A stretch of 64,000 nt of DNA from Bimastos eiseni (lineage: Eukaryota > Annelida > Clitellata > Crassiclitellata > Lumbricidae), in assembly GCA_959347315.1 (NCBI GenBank), contig OY365810.1, positions 150,001 to 214,000 on the forward strand, in the 5' to 3' direction. Position 1 is the stretch's first letter, and every line of letters begins with the position of its first letter. Positions 1 to 13,060 of this stretch are shown here, in pieces. The notes under the pieces were generated by a model that was not told where the DNA came from, did no database searches, and saw only the letters and a list, made by a program, of their open reading frames with translations. Both the position numbers and the translations under genes were made by a program.

Positions 1-118
1 AAGCTCCTTTTCTATAAATGATGGAGCTTCTTTTCTCTAAATGATGAAGCTCCTTTTCTCTAAATGATGAAGCTCCTTTTCTATAAACGATGAAGCTCCT
101 TTTCTATAAATGATAAGG
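1..118. repeat. 23-bp tandem repeat, five copies, cut by the window start
   Basis: Unit AAGCTCCTTTTCTATAAATG plus ATG. The array may extend upstream of the window. Confidence 0.9.
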
Positions 119-657
119 CGCCGGGTTGATCTGTGCCTCGTCCATCGAATTTTTCTGTTGATCTTCTGTCTTAATTTTAATCTCAGCTAAATATGAATTC
201 TTTATATATCACACTTTCTCTTATTTGTAGCGCCAAATAGTTTCGATCGTCTGTCAAAGGTCTGTGGACTGTCTCGTTAGAGGACAGAGTTCAGCTGAGG
301 TCAGAGGTGACGGAAGTGAAGGGATTGGGGTAGACATTGAGTTGGGGAAGAAGGTCGCATTCAACAGGGCGTGGTTACAAGTGTCACATGGTTTGGCGAA
401 GATGCATCAACTGCAAATGATGCTAAGAAAGGTGGAGGAGGAGAAGGAGGAGGAGGAGGAGGGAGAGGTGGAAGAGGGGTAAAGATGTGGATGATGTCCT
501 GAGGAGTGTTGATGTGGTTCTGGTGATGAGTGTGATGATGAACATTCTGAATGGTTGTGGTGGTTCTGTGATGATCTGTTGCTAAAGACGAGATAGTTCT
601 GTCTGATGAAGACTACAATTGTTCTGCTCAATTGTAAGTGTTTCTCTGTTGGCACTT
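119..657. other. Non-coding stretch, nothing recognised
   Basis: Includes a 72-codon open frame (264-482) that ends in a GAG-rich run and has no recognisable features. I see no gene or element. Confidence 0.4.
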
Positions 658-713
658 CTGAGACATTCCTGAGACATTCCTGAGACATTCCTGAGACATT
701 CCTGAGACATTCC
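658..713. repeat. 11-bp tandem repeat CTGAGACATTC, five copies
   Basis: Perfect short tandem run; open on the minus strand only because of its composition. Confidence 0.9.
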
Positions 714-939
714 TTAGGCATGTACGAGGTTTCCCTATGATATTCCTTCGAAATTCCTTTGGCATTTCTATGTCTTCGAGTTGTTGTTCATTGGAGTCAT
801 TCGGACAACGGAACATCAGAAGAATCTTCTCGTCATCTGATGTTCTTCATAGAAATATTGTCGAAGACGATATCAAGGGCGTCGATAAATACAACGAGGA
901 AAGAAGATGGAATGCTGATGATGGGAGACAGGATTCAGA

Positions 940-1152
940 GACAGAGGAAAGGAGGAGGGGAATTAGGAAGAGGAGGAGGAGGAAGAGAAAGAGGAGGAGG
1001 AAGATAAGGAGAAGGAGGAGGAAGAGGAGGAGAATTAGGAAGAGGAGGAAGAAGAGAAGGCAGAGGAGGAGGAGAAGGAGGAAGAGGAGGAGGAAGAGAA
1101 GGCGGAGGAGGAGGAGGAAGAGGAGGAGGAAGAGAAGGAGGGGAGAATTAGG
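940..1152. repeat. Purine-rich GGAGGA/AGAGGA repeat
   Basis: Almost pure A and G; gives an Arg/Lys-rich frame on + (737-1183) that is composition only. Confidence 0.9.
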
Positions 1153-1552
1153 AGCCGCAGAGATAGATGAAGGAATGAGATGATAGCCATCGGATATTGT
1201 TGAATACTTTTTAGATAGTATACTTCAATAGCCTATGACTTTTAACGACGCCATTTAATTAAAATAGTCGTTTGAAAGGTCATCTCCTGATAAAGTAAAT
1301 TGCAACTCGCAATTATATTCGCTGCATAAATACATAATCAACCAACTGTCTGGAGAAATAGACGCAATACTTGACTTCTGTAATTTCTTACTTAATGTTG
1401 ATTTATTATTAACTTGATCTCCATACCAGACTTACGTACAGATCTATTAAATGTCTCAATGTTTGTGAAACTTAATTTCTACCTTTAACTTGGTAGCTTA
1501 AAGAGATAGTGATATGGTATCATATAAATCAGGGGCGTCAAACTTCCCTTGA
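1153..1552. other. AT-rich stretch, nothing recognised
   Basis: No open frame or repeat of note before the LINE begins. Confidence 0.4.
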
Positions 1553-3790
1553 GTGATGGAGGCAAATCCCCCGGACTCCAGCAACCGCAAGAGTCAGGAA
1601 GGCAACACAGGATCCGATGGCACAAAACCACGGCTAATCGTCGTCTATTATCGTGAACACCTGCGACTTAAAATCATTCCACTACCAAGTGTGTTCCACA
1701 CCTTTGAAGACTTAGCTCTCTCTTGTACTACAGCCAGAGAACCTGTCACCATCCTAACCCTCTACCGACCGGGTTCCACAATGCATTCATCAGATTTTTT
1801 CACTGAATTAACCCAACTCCACTCGGTTCTTGGAAATTCTTTTCTTTCGCAATTCGGCTTATCACAACATGTGGCTGAACCGACGCATAGCTTGGGGACT
1901 GGCTAGACGTAGTGATCACGCGCAACGACTGTACGATCACTGACCTTCGCGTTGAACCACCTTCAATCTCTGATAATGGATTTCTCCTTTACACGCTGCC
2001 ATATCTCTGCGCTTCACCCGTCTTCGCCCTCCACCAATCACGTGGCTGGAAACATCTGGATCACCAAGACTTCCATGACGAACTACGTAACAGTGTCCTA
2101 TGTGGGGATCTCTCGTCATTATCAGAATACTCAGCTGAAGACCTCTTCACCCTCTATGATGCGACTATTCTTCCTCTGATTGACTCTCTCCTTTCGCTCC
2201 GTCGCCATTGGTCTATTCTAGACGATTACAGCCGTGGCTAGACTCTCAATGCCGTGTGCTGCGTCGGAATGTCAGACGCCTAGAGCATAAATTGTGTGAC
2301 TCACACAATCCGGCTGACCGCCTAATCTGGATTTATTCAGCGTGAGTTTCGTGACAAGGAGACAGTATACAGCTGGGAGTCTTTGATCGAGCGGGAGAAG
2401 GGGAACTCGCGTCGTCTCTGGGCTGAGCTTTCCGAAGTACTCTGCTCCTCGTATACGGACTCAGTCTGCGTTCACGGATGGTGACTATCTAAAATTCCTG
2501 CAATCAAAGAAGATCCATGCAACACGACAGGCAGCGGTCAACGCTCCACAGTCGTCCTTTCAGCCTACTACCTCTTCGCTTTCAGAATGGGAACCTCTTC
2601 AACTAACGACCATTCGACAGCTAGTTCTGGACTCGTCATCGAAGTCCTGTGAACTGGACCTGCTGCCATCGTTTCTACTGAAGGACTTTACTGATGATTT
2701 TGGACTTTTTTGCAACTGTTGTGTAATGCTTCCTTGACCGAGGATTGTATTCCAGAACTGCACAAACATGCTATTGTCTCTCCCTCCATTAACGGCAGGG
2801 ATTAGATCCCAACACCTCTGCTAATTTCAGGCCTGTCTTTAACCTATCTTTCCTCTCCAAGCTCCTTTTGAAATGTGTCGCTTGCCAACTGGTTCACTAT
2901 CTTGACTCCAACTCCCTTATGCTCCAGTTTCAATATGGATTCAGGAAATTTCATTTTGCTGAAACTCTTCTGCTTAGACTTTTAACTGAAGTCTTCCAAG
3001 CTTTTGACAATGGCCATGTTACCCTACTCGCGCTGTATGATAACAACGCTGCATTTGACACAGTCGACCATTCTATACTCCTTAGTTTCTGTATCTTTTG
3101 GCATCACAGACAGGGCCCATGTATGGTTCCAATCTTTTCTATCCCATAGATCCGTATCTGTGATTTTTGGCTCTAACCGAACTCCCTGGGTCACGGTCCC
3201 TGGGTCACGGTCTCCCTCAAGACTCTGTTCCTGTTTCTTTGCTATTTATCCTATATACTGCGGATCTCGGATGCATTTTCCAGCTGTTTGGCATTTCGTC
3301 ACACCAGTTTGCTGACGATACTCAGGCCCTTCTTCATGGTCCAGCTTCCTCTGCAGTTCAAATGGCTGAGCGTTTACCAGAGGCTTCATCTGCCGTAGGT
3401 GCTTGGCTCTCCTCTAACCGTCTTCGAGTCTGTGACACACTTCATTGGCTCCCTGTTCAACAGCGTATACAGTTTAAAACCATTTCTCTTACGTGCAACT
3501 GCCTACTTAAGGTAGCCTCGACATACCTAAGATCTTTCTGCACCTCGGTGTCATCTTTACCTGCAAGGGCTTCCTTGCGATCTTCCACTCGCGGCCTTCT
3601 TGTTGTTCCGCGCACGCGCTCTGCCACGGCCCAGTCGCGGAGCTTTGCTTATGTTGGCTCTTCAGCTTGGAACGGTCTTCCGCAGTCCCTGCGCCTGGAG
3701 TTACCGACCTTCTCACCTTGTCAGTTTCGCCCGTCGAGAGCGCTGCTGATTTGAGCGGCGCTTTAAAGGCTTGATTACACTACATTACGT
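1553..3790 (+). mobile_element. Decayed CR1/L2-like LINE (endonuclease and reverse transcriptase)
   Basis: Broken frames on + read in LINE order. Endonuclease part: YYREHLRLK, FGLSQHVAEPTHSLGTG, VITRNDCTITDLRVEPPSIS. Reverse transcriptase: FQYGFRKFHFAETLLLRLL, NNAAFDTVDHSILL, QDSVPVSLLFILYTADL, QFADDTQALLHG. C-terminal segment: LHWLPVQQRIQFK, then VPRTRSATAQSRSF. Many stops and frameshifts. The thumb region between SSNRLRV and CDTLHWLP is missing, an internal deletion that stayed in frame. Ends with a GGCGCTTTAAAGGC tail and ACTACATTACG. Confidence 0.85.
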
Positions 3791-4755
3791 CTGTGTTCAT
3801 AATAGTTATAAAGACGATGGGTTGAACAATGTGAAGATTAGTAAGAAGGGCTTAAGTTGTTGCTAATTATCTGGCCATTGCCAATCGAATGAGGGTCTGC
3901 ACTCTACAGGTCGTTGCACATCGAAATAGCAGAAGAGAGCGATCGTCAATTGGGGGAAAAGGACAACAACTGCAACTGAGATGGGATGGAAGGATAGCTT
4001 CAGAAACGAGAGGGAAAGAAATGGGTTTGAAAGGAAGAATTCCAAACTGACAGCTGAAATAGTTATGTCTGGCTTCCTTTGACTGTTCGCCTTTGTCTTG
4101 CATTCCTTGATATTGTATTCTAGAGGGATATCTGATTGGTTAATTGATATTTCACGACGCCGTGTCATACCAACAGCTATAAACGGTGGCGTCGCCCTCC
4201 TTCTTTCTCCAGGCTTCGGATGTTGGGAGCGGCGCCAGAGTACTACAGCGGTCTGTAAACTTATCTCTGGCTTCCAATGGCTGCCGTGAGGATCATTCCT
4301 CATCCTTGGCCACATTAGAAATGCAATATTGGATTATTTATTCTCAGTTGCAATGAATTTGCATTAGGCATTTTTCTTATTCATCAAAAGCCTTTGATAT
4401 TGAGACTTATTGAAGAAAGTAGAACATTACCATAACCAAACAGACACAATGCTAAAATATAGAGTTAACAATTAAATGAAAGAAACAGAAAGTAATCGGT
4501 GGAGGATCAAATGGAAGAAATGAAGAAACTCCTAAAGGACCAACGAGGCTCCACTATCGGGGCCATCCCTTTCTCATTTGGAAATACAAGCAGCGATTGT
4601 GAATAGGTAGCACCAAAATGGCTTTATATCTTAGCTAGTTAACTAAATAAACAGGCACCTCACTTCGAAAGAGTTTTCTGTTCAAGCAATAAATGTTTAA
4701 ATTGACAACCGAATATCCAGAGGAATTACATTCCGAGCAGAAGGACCATTTAATT
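3791..4755. other. Stretch between two LINE relics, nothing recognised
   Basis: Contains a 150-codon minus frame (4315-3863) without domain features, overlapping another frame. Treated as non-coding. Confidence 0.35.
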
Positions 4756-7350
4756 TCAAAGCAAATTACCTAATGGTTGTTCTGCAAACACAGAGCGAGT
4801 ATTGTAAGGATTAATAGATGAGGTCTGAGTGAAGTAGTTTGCGAAGCACAAGAGGAGCATATTGTTAAAGTATTTGTACATGAGCTCGTTGGTCTGGAGG
4901 GCATTTATTTGAGAGACATTAAGAATGTTAGTCCTGTAGAACATCTGAATAGGTAGTATACGACAGTATTTATTGCGACCCAAGATCATCCGAATAATTC
5001 TTTTTTGCAGGAGTAGAAGTCTTTACAGTCTGGAGTTATAATTTGGGGTCCATTTAACATTGCCGTAAGAAAGGTAAGGAAAGATCATTTCATAGTATAA
5101 ATTGAGGAGAATGCTAGCTGGCAAGAGGTAAGCTATGCTTGATACGCCTATTATTCCTATGTTTTTTTCCAATTTTAGACGAGATATTGAAGATGTAATC
5201 ATTCCAAGAGAGATTCTGATCCACCTGGATACCAAGAAACTTAACAGACTTGACACAAGGAATTATAGTGTCGTTAATTTTTAGCAGTTCGTTAATAGGT
5301 GGGGAATGTTTACGATGAGATCTGGATATAATGTAGTTCGTTTTGGATATATTCAGTGATAATTTATTGACGGAAAACCAGTCACTCACGCGTGAGAGTT
5401 CGCGTTTCGAAAGCTGAACCAAGCCCTCAAACGATTTGTGGGATGCAAAAATATTAGTGTCGTCCGTGAATAGTAAGAAATGAAGTAAGGGTGATGCATT
5501 AGGTAGATCAGCAATAAACACTAGGAACAACAGTGGTCTTGACTCCTAAGTTATATTCTTGAGGGACACCATAATGCATCAGATTTGGAGAGGATAAGAA
5601 GTCGTTAAGAAAACGTGTTGGGACTTCCCTTGTAAGTCGGTTTGGAACCATTTAAGGGTGGCGTGCCTCTAATTTCTATGTTTTCTAGTTTACAAATTAA
5701 AATTTAATGATCCTCAGTTTCAAATGCTTTTGCAATGTCTATGAACACACCTATGGGGAATTCGTTATGATATTTTATCCTGTAGTGTAGATCATCTATT
5801 AAGGACATCATTGGCGAGTGCCCTGCTTGAAATCCATGCTGATTGAGGATTTTATGCTTAGTTATTAAATCAGAAAGTGACATAGGCCTTTGACATAGGC
5901 CTACATAGTTTTTTCAAAGATTTTTGAAAACTAGGACAATAGATATCGGTCTATAATTTTTGGGTTCGTCCTTCTGGTCTTGCTTGAAAATGGATACAAC
6001 TTTTGCAATTTTCAATTTATTTTGAAATTCGCCGTTTGTGAGGGTGCAGTTAACAATATCAGACAGAGGACCGACTATATTGTTCCATGATAGGACCAAT
6101 TAGAGTGGGATCTAGCTAATCGATTCCTGCACTATGAGTTGTTTGTAGTGAAAGCCAAGGAGAGTAATTCTTCAGGTGAAGATGGATAAACAGCAAATGA
6201 GTTGGGAAGGAGAGCTTTCATAAGGGTAGCTGCAGGTAGAACAGATGTCGGGATTTTATCTACTAAAATAAGTATTGAATCTCTCAGCTATCAAGTCCAT
6301 CCGAGACCTTAGTTCCATTAATCGTCAAATATTTTACTGGCGAGTCAGATTTTTTGGTTCTTAAAATCGATTCAATAGTTTGCCAAGTTTGTTTAATGTC
6401 GTCTTTAAATTTTACAAATTCTATTTTATAATAATCTTTTTCTAGTTTATATCTCAATGCTTTAAACTGTCTTGTTTCGATATAATCTTGTATTTGGAAT
6501 CATTGGCAAGGGTAGGGTTCTTTATTAATTCAGCATAAAGCTTGGATATCTTATACCTAGACTTAAAAGACCAACCGTCATCCGGGGTTGTTTAAGGTCT
6601 CTACGATTCTTTTGGGTTTTGGTATAAATGGGAAATGCTGAGTCGTGGGCTTTATTGATGAGATGATAGAAAGAGTCATAGGCAGTATTAGTATCTCTAA
6701 TTGCACAGGCCTCATGTACAGCAGTCCAACCGGTGTGGCTTAGCAGGTTTTTAAATGCGAGTTTAAGCCTACACGTAGTAGAGGGGTCGATACGACGAGC
6801 ATACATGGCGGAGGAAGGAATAACAGGATCAAGTTTCTGGTCAATCCAGGCCAAGATAGGAAGATGATCTGAGATGTCATCAATCAATATTATGGAATCT
6901 CGCACTTTATTAATTCTATTAGGGAAGAGGTTATCAATGTGTTGGATGTTACCCTAGTCGGGCGGGTATTAGTAGGCAAGAAATAACTGGAGGAGGTTAG
7001 ATTTTAAAAAGTCATTTTATAGGTGAGATTGTGATCTGACGTTTTAAAGAGATCTATGTTGTAGTCGCCAATTAAATAGGTGTCTTTGTTCTTATTATGG
7101 AGAATTGTCAAGAGGTCGGACCACTCAGCATTAAACTCAGATAAATCACTACCGGGAGGCCTGTAAATGGCTCCAGAAATAAATTACGTACCATTGGGTA
7201 GTGGAAATTGTAAGAAAAGCGATTCATAGGTTTTGTGGGTAAGATAACATGAGAGTAATCTAGGGATTGCCTAATTTGGAAGCCCACTCCACCCCCACAT
7301 TCTGAAGAATGGCGATAGAGTGTTGTCCGAGACTGGTTTTCCAATTGTCT
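4756..7350 (-). mobile_element. Decayed Jockey-superfamily LINE on the minus strand
   Basis: Reading right to left on minus: endonuclease piece with ECGGGVGFQIRQSLDY (7344-7108); ISDHLPILAWIDQKLDP with the endonuclease SDH motif (6905-6525); KIAKVVSIFKQDQKDEPKNY then RPIS, the start of RT (6099-5914); LLFTDDTNIFASHKSF, then KSVKFLGIQVDQNLSWNDYI (5530-5114); and a C-terminal piece to about 4756. Numerous stops and frameshifts show it is dead. Confidence 0.82.
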
Positions 7351-7375
7351 TACTAATATATCACAGAGTTTCTTA

Positions 7376-7450
7376 AAAATAATGTCTGTAAATCTGGTAA
7401 AAGTGATAACTTGTGGAGTTCCTCAGGGCTCTTTACTGGGACCGTTGCAG
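7376..7450 (+). mobile_element. Short reverse-transcriptase fragment, opposite orientation to its neighbour
   Basis: Plus-strand frame reads VITCGVPQGSLLGPLQ, the RT motif around the G-V-P-Q-G-S turn. It sits just upstream of the minus-strand LINE, which carries its own decayed version of the same motif near 5550, so this is a separate piece. Confidence 0.65.
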
Positions 7451-8469
7451 ATCGTTGGGGTCGGTATTTTCTAGTTTTGAGTTGCAATCTCTTTACCAGT
7501 AGTTTAAGGTTATCAGCTGAATACTGACATGACTGATTATATTGTTTCTAATTCGCACTGCAAATAAATTCTTCCTCTTTCTCTTATTTCATCCTCATCA
7601 TCATTGTCATCGTCATCATCGTCATCAACATCATAATCACGCATCAGTTTCTTGTTCTCTTCAACTTTCCTCCTTCTTGTTCTTTCGCCCGCTTCTTCTG
7701 TCTCTTCTTATTTTTCTTGTTGCTGTTGTTCTTCTCCTTCTTTTCCATCCCAATTTCCATCGTCACTGATTTATTCAGCAGGCGACGCTGACGAGATCTT
7801 AGCGATATCTCAACACTAACACAATGTCATTCTCAATCTATGTCCGTCTCTCTCTCTCTCTCTGTCTCTCTGTCTGTCTGTCTCTCTCTCTCTCTGCTTA
7901 TCTGTCCATCTGGCTGGCAGCCTGTCTCGTTCTCTCCTTTCATCCAACCGATTTGCAAATATTTGCACAGACTACTCACACGATTCACAAGAACCTATTT
8001 GGTTCTTGGACCTCCTTCTCTTCCTCCACTTCCTCCTCCCTCCTTTCTCTACTCCAACCCCTGCCTCATGTATGTATGTATATATGTGCGTCTTTCTGTA
8101 GCTGTTTCTGTCTATGTCTCTCTCCGTCTCTTTCTGCTTATCTTTGTAAATTTCTATTGTAGTCTTTATGTCAATGTTATTCTTTTGCTGTGATTGGTAC
8201 TATGTAAACGCCATCCTTCTTCTGTTTGTCTCTTTATCTGCCTATGTCTTTCAGTCTATATCTCTTCGTTCGTCTCAATGTCCCTCTTTGTTTCTCTTCC
8301 TCTGCTGAACGGAACTTTATGGATGTGTCAGTTGCCGTCAATATCAATATTTCAACAATAATTATTACAACGTTTAGATCAACTTCTCTATTTAAAATAA
8401 TACATCTTCCTTTGATTTAAAACTGACAAACGGCAGACAAAAACAATATGACCGGATTATGACATGAAT
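7451..8469. repeat. Pyrimidine-rich simple repeats
   Basis: TCATCATCG run (7587-7640) and CTCTCTGTCTGTC tracts (7840-7910, 8100-8150). Open frames here are Ser/Leu-rich artefacts. Confidence 0.8.
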
Positions 8470-8605
8470 CGAATGTAATTGAACAGCAACCAAGCAAGGC
8501 GCCCATCGCGTTACATATCTAACTTGACAAGCGCCGCCGCAAGTTAATCCTAAGGGAATCGAACTCTCTTCATCTGCGCTGCACGTCAGGGTCTTGCCCA
8601 TCACT
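8470..8605 (-). mobile_element. tRNA-derived SINE relic
   Basis: Minus strand has a B-box-like GAGTTCGATTCCC and a body with GCGGCGGCGCTTG and ACGCGATGGGCGCCTTGC. The same blocks in the same order occur at 43455-43660, so this is a repeat family, not a tRNA gene. Confidence 0.55.
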
Positions 8606-8631
8606 CTTCAGCCTACAATGTCCCTATAAAT

Positions 8632-11600
8632 GTATGTCTCGTTTGATATGGTTTATTTAACAGGATCTATGAATATATCTGTGAGTATGTCTATCGTTTG
8701 ATATGGTTTATTTACCAGGATCTATGAATATATCTGTGAGTATGTCTATCGTTTGATATGGTTTATTTACCAGGATCTATGAATATATCTGTGAGTATGT
8801 CTATCGTATGATATGGTTTATTTAACAGGATCTATGAATATATCTGTGAGTATGTCTATCGTTTGATATGGTTTATTTAACAGGATCTATGAATATATCT
8901 GTGAGTATGTCTATCGTTTGATATGGTTTATTTACCAGGATCTGTGAATGTATCTGTTAGTTTGTCCATCGTTTGATATGGGTTATTTACCAGGATCTAT
9001 GAATGTATCTGTGAATATGTCTATCGTTTGATATGGTTTATGTAACAGGATCTGTGAATATATCTGTGAGTATGTCTATCGCTTGATATGGTTTATTTAA
9101 CAGGATCTATGAATATATCTGTGAGTATGTCTATCGTTTGATATGGTTTATTTACCAGGATCTGTGAATGTATCTGTTAGTTTGTCCATCGTTTGATATG
9201 GGTTATTTACCAGGATCTATGAATGTATCTGTGAATATGTCTATCGAATGATATGGTTTATTTACCAGGATCTATGAATGTGTCTCTGAGTATGTCTATC
9301 GTTTGATATGGTTTATTTACCAGGACCTGTGAATGTATTTGTGAGTATGTCTATCGTTTCATATGGTTTATTAAACAGGATCTATGAATGTATCTGTGAG
9401 TATGTCTATTGTTTGATATGGTTTTTTTAACAGGATCTATGAATGCATCTGTGAGTATGTCTATCGTTTGATATGGTTTATTTAACAGGATCTGTGAATA
9501 CATCTGTGAGTATGTCTATTGTTTGATATGGTTTATTTAACAGGATCTATGAATGTATCTGTGAGTATGTCTATCGTTTGATATGGTTTATTTACCAGGA
9601 TCTGTGAATACATCTGTGAGTATGTCTATCGTTTGATATGGTTTATTTAACAGGATCTATGAATGTATCTGTGAGTATGTCTATCGTTTGATATGGTTTA
9701 TTTACCAGGATCTATGAATGTATCTGTGAGTATGTCTATCGTTTGATATGGTTTATGTAACAGGATCTGTGAATGCATCTGTGAGTATGTCTATCGTTTG
9801 ATATGGTTTATTAAACAGGATCTATGAATGTATCTGTGAGTATGTCTATCGTATGATATGGTTTATTTACCATGATCTATGAATATATCTGTGAGTATGT
9901 CTATCGAATGATATGGTTTATTTACCAGAATCTATGAATATATCTGTGAGTATGTCTATCGTTTGATATGGTTTATTTACCAGGATCTATGAATATATCT
10001 GTGAGTATGTCTATCGTATGATATGGTTTATTTAACAGGATCTATGAATATATCTGTGAGTATGTCTATCGTTTGATATGGTTTATTTAACAGGATCTAT
10101 GAATATATCTGTGAGTATGTCTATCGTTTGATATGGTTTATTTACCAGGATCTGTGAATGTATCTGTTAGTTTGTCCATCGTTTGATATGGGTTATTTAC
10201 CAGGATCTATGAATGTATCTGTGAATATGTCTATCGTTTGATATGGTTTATGTAACAGGATCTGTGAATATATCTGTGAGTATGTCTATCGTTTGATATG
10301 GTTTATTTAACAGGATCTATGAATATATCTGTGAGTATGTCTATCGTTTGATATGGTTTATTTACCAGGATCTGTGAATGTATCTGTTAGTTTGTCCATC
10401 GTTTGATATGGGTTATTTACCAGGATCTATGAATGTATCTGTGAATATGTCTATCGAATGATATGGTTTATTTACCAGGATCTATGAATGTGTCTCTGAG
10501 TATGTCTATCGTTTGATATGGTTTATTTACCAGGACCTGTGAATGTATTTGTGAGTATGTCTATCGTTTCATATGGTTTATTAAACAGGATCTATGAATG
10601 TATCTGTGAGTATGTCTATTGTTTGATATGGTTTTTTTAACAGGATCTATGAATGCATCTGTGAGTATGTCTATCGTTTGATATGGTTTATTTAACAGGA
10701 TCTGTGAATACATCTGTGAGTATGTCTATTGTTTGATATGGTTTATTTAACAGGATCTATGAATGTATCTGTGAGTATGTCTATCGTTTGATATGGTTTA
10801 TTTACCAGGATCTGTGAATACATCTGTGAGTATGTCTATCGTTTGATATGGTTTATTTAACAGGATCTATGAATGTATCTGTGAGTATGTCTATCGTTTG
10901 ATATGGTTTATTTACCAGGATCTATGAATGTATCTGTGAGTATGTCTATCGTTTGATATGGTTTATGTAACAGGATCTGTGAATGCATCTGTGAGTATGT
11001 CTATCGTTTGATATGGTTTATTAAACAGGATCTATGAATGTATCTGTGAGTATGTCTATCGTATGATATGGTTTATTTACCATGATCTATGAATATATCT
11101 GTGAGTATGTCTATCGAATGATATGGTTTATTTACCAGAATCTATGAATATATCTGTGAGTATGTCTATAATTTGATATGGTTTATTTACCAGGATCTAT
11201 GAATGTATCTGTGAGTATGTCTATCGTTTGATATGGTTTATGTAACAGGATCTGTGAATGCATCTGTGAGTATGTCTATCGTTTGATATGGTTTATTTAC
11301 CAGGATCTATGAATGTATCTGTGGGTATGTCTATCGTTTGATATGGTTTATTTACCATGATCTATGAATACATCTGTGAGTATGTCTATTGTTTGATATG
11401 GTTTATTTAACAGGATCTATGAATGTATCTGTGAGTATGTCTATCGTTTGATATGGTTTATTTACCATGATCTATGAATACATCTGTGAGTATGTCTATT
11501 GTTTGATATGGTTTATTTAACAGGATCTATGAATGTATCTGTGAGTATGTCTATCGTTTGATATGGTTTATTTACCAGGATCTGTGAATACATCTGTGAG

Positions 11601-12549
11601 TATGTCTATCGTTTGATATGGTTTATTTAACAGGATCTATGAATGTATCTGTGAGTATGTCTATCGTTTGATATGGTTTATTTACCAGGATCTATGAATG
11701 TATCTGTGAGTATGTCTATCGTTTGATATGGTTTATGTAACAGGATCTGTGAATGCATCTGTGAGTATGTCTATCGTTTGATATGGTTTATTAAACAGGA
11801 TCTATGAATGTATCTGTGAGTATGTCTATCGTATGATATGGTTTATTTACCATGATCTATGAATATATCTGTGAGTATGTCTATCGAATGATATGGTTTA
11901 TTTACCAGAATCTATGAATATATCTGTGAGTATGTCTATAATTTGATATGGTTTATTTACCAGGATCTATGAATGTATCTGTGAGTATGTCTATCGTTTG
12001 ATATGGTTTATGTAACAGGATCTGTGAATGCATCTGTGAGTATGTCTATCGTTTGATATGGTTTATTAAACAGGATCTATGAATGTATCTGTGAGTATGT
12101 CTATCGTATGATATGGTTTATTTACCATGATCTATGAATATATCTGTGAGTATGTCTATCGAATGATATGGTTTATTTACCAGAATCTATGAATATATCT
12201 GTGAGTATGTCTATAATTTGATATGGTTTATTTACCAGGATCTATGAATGTATCTGTGAGTATGTCTATCGTTTGATATGGTTTATGTAACAGGATCTGT
12301 GAATGCATCTGTGAGTATGTCTATCGTTTGATATGGTTTATTTACCAGGATCTATGAATGTATCTGTGGGTATGTCTATCGTTTGATATGGTTTATTTAC
12401 AAGGATCTGTGAATGTATCTGTGAGTATGTCTATCGTTTGATATGGTTTATTAAACAGGATCTATAAATGTATCTGTGAGTATGTCTATAGTTTGATATG
12501 GTTTATTTACCAGGATCTATGAATGTATCTGTTAGTTTGTCTATCGTTT
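8632..12549. repeat. Satellite array, 55-bp unit, about 71 copies
   Basis: Unit GTTTGATATGGTTTATTTAC plus CAGGATCTATGAATATATCT plus GTGAGTATGTCTATC, 55 bp, repeated without a break for about 3.9 kb. Variant units marked by TTTGTCCATC at 8961, 9181, 10171 and 10391 show a higher-order duplication of 1210 bp (22 units). Later parts show 770-bp (14 units) and 110-bp (2 units) duplications. No open frame runs through it. Confidence 0.97.
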
Positions 12550-13060
12550 CCTCTGTGACCGAAATACAAACATTTCAAGTCTTATTGGTTGCAAGATTCA
12601 AGTTGTTTACTCTTTGGATCTGTTCTTCTGTGTCTCTCTCTTCGTCTGTTTGTCTGTTTCTGTCTCTCTTCGTCTGTCTCTCTTCGTCTGTCTCTCTTCG
12701 TCTGTCTCTCTTCGTCTGTTTTCTGTGTCTGTTTGGCGCAATGAATGTCACTTGATTTCTAATCATCGAACTACTTCATGCGATGATTCCCTGAAGACAA
12801 TATTTAAATGTGTCAATTGAGACAGATACAGAGAAAGACATTGAATGAAACATACACCCACGTTTACATACACACACAAACACACTCACACACGCGAAAC
12901 AAAAGAGATTTTGAAAACCAATAAACCAATTTGACCCTAAACTGGTAAGAAATAACGGGACTTCTCTCCCTCTTTGTTCTTCGCTTTCTCATTCATCTGA
13001 GCGCCCTGCGAAGTGAGGCACATACAAGCGACGCCATTCAGCCAGACAATGCGACATAGG
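12550..13060. other. Simple repeats and unassigned sequence
   Basis: TCTCTTCGTCTG tandem run (12632-12720) and a CA tract (12852-12896). Nothing gene-like. Confidence 0.6.

Noticed and set aside
737..1183. Arg/Lys-rich 148-codon frame
   Set aside because: Purine repeat; looks like a basic nuclear protein only by composition.
8632..12549. CRISPR-like array
   Set aside because: Units are directly tandem with no spacers and the genome is eukaryotic; it is a satellite.
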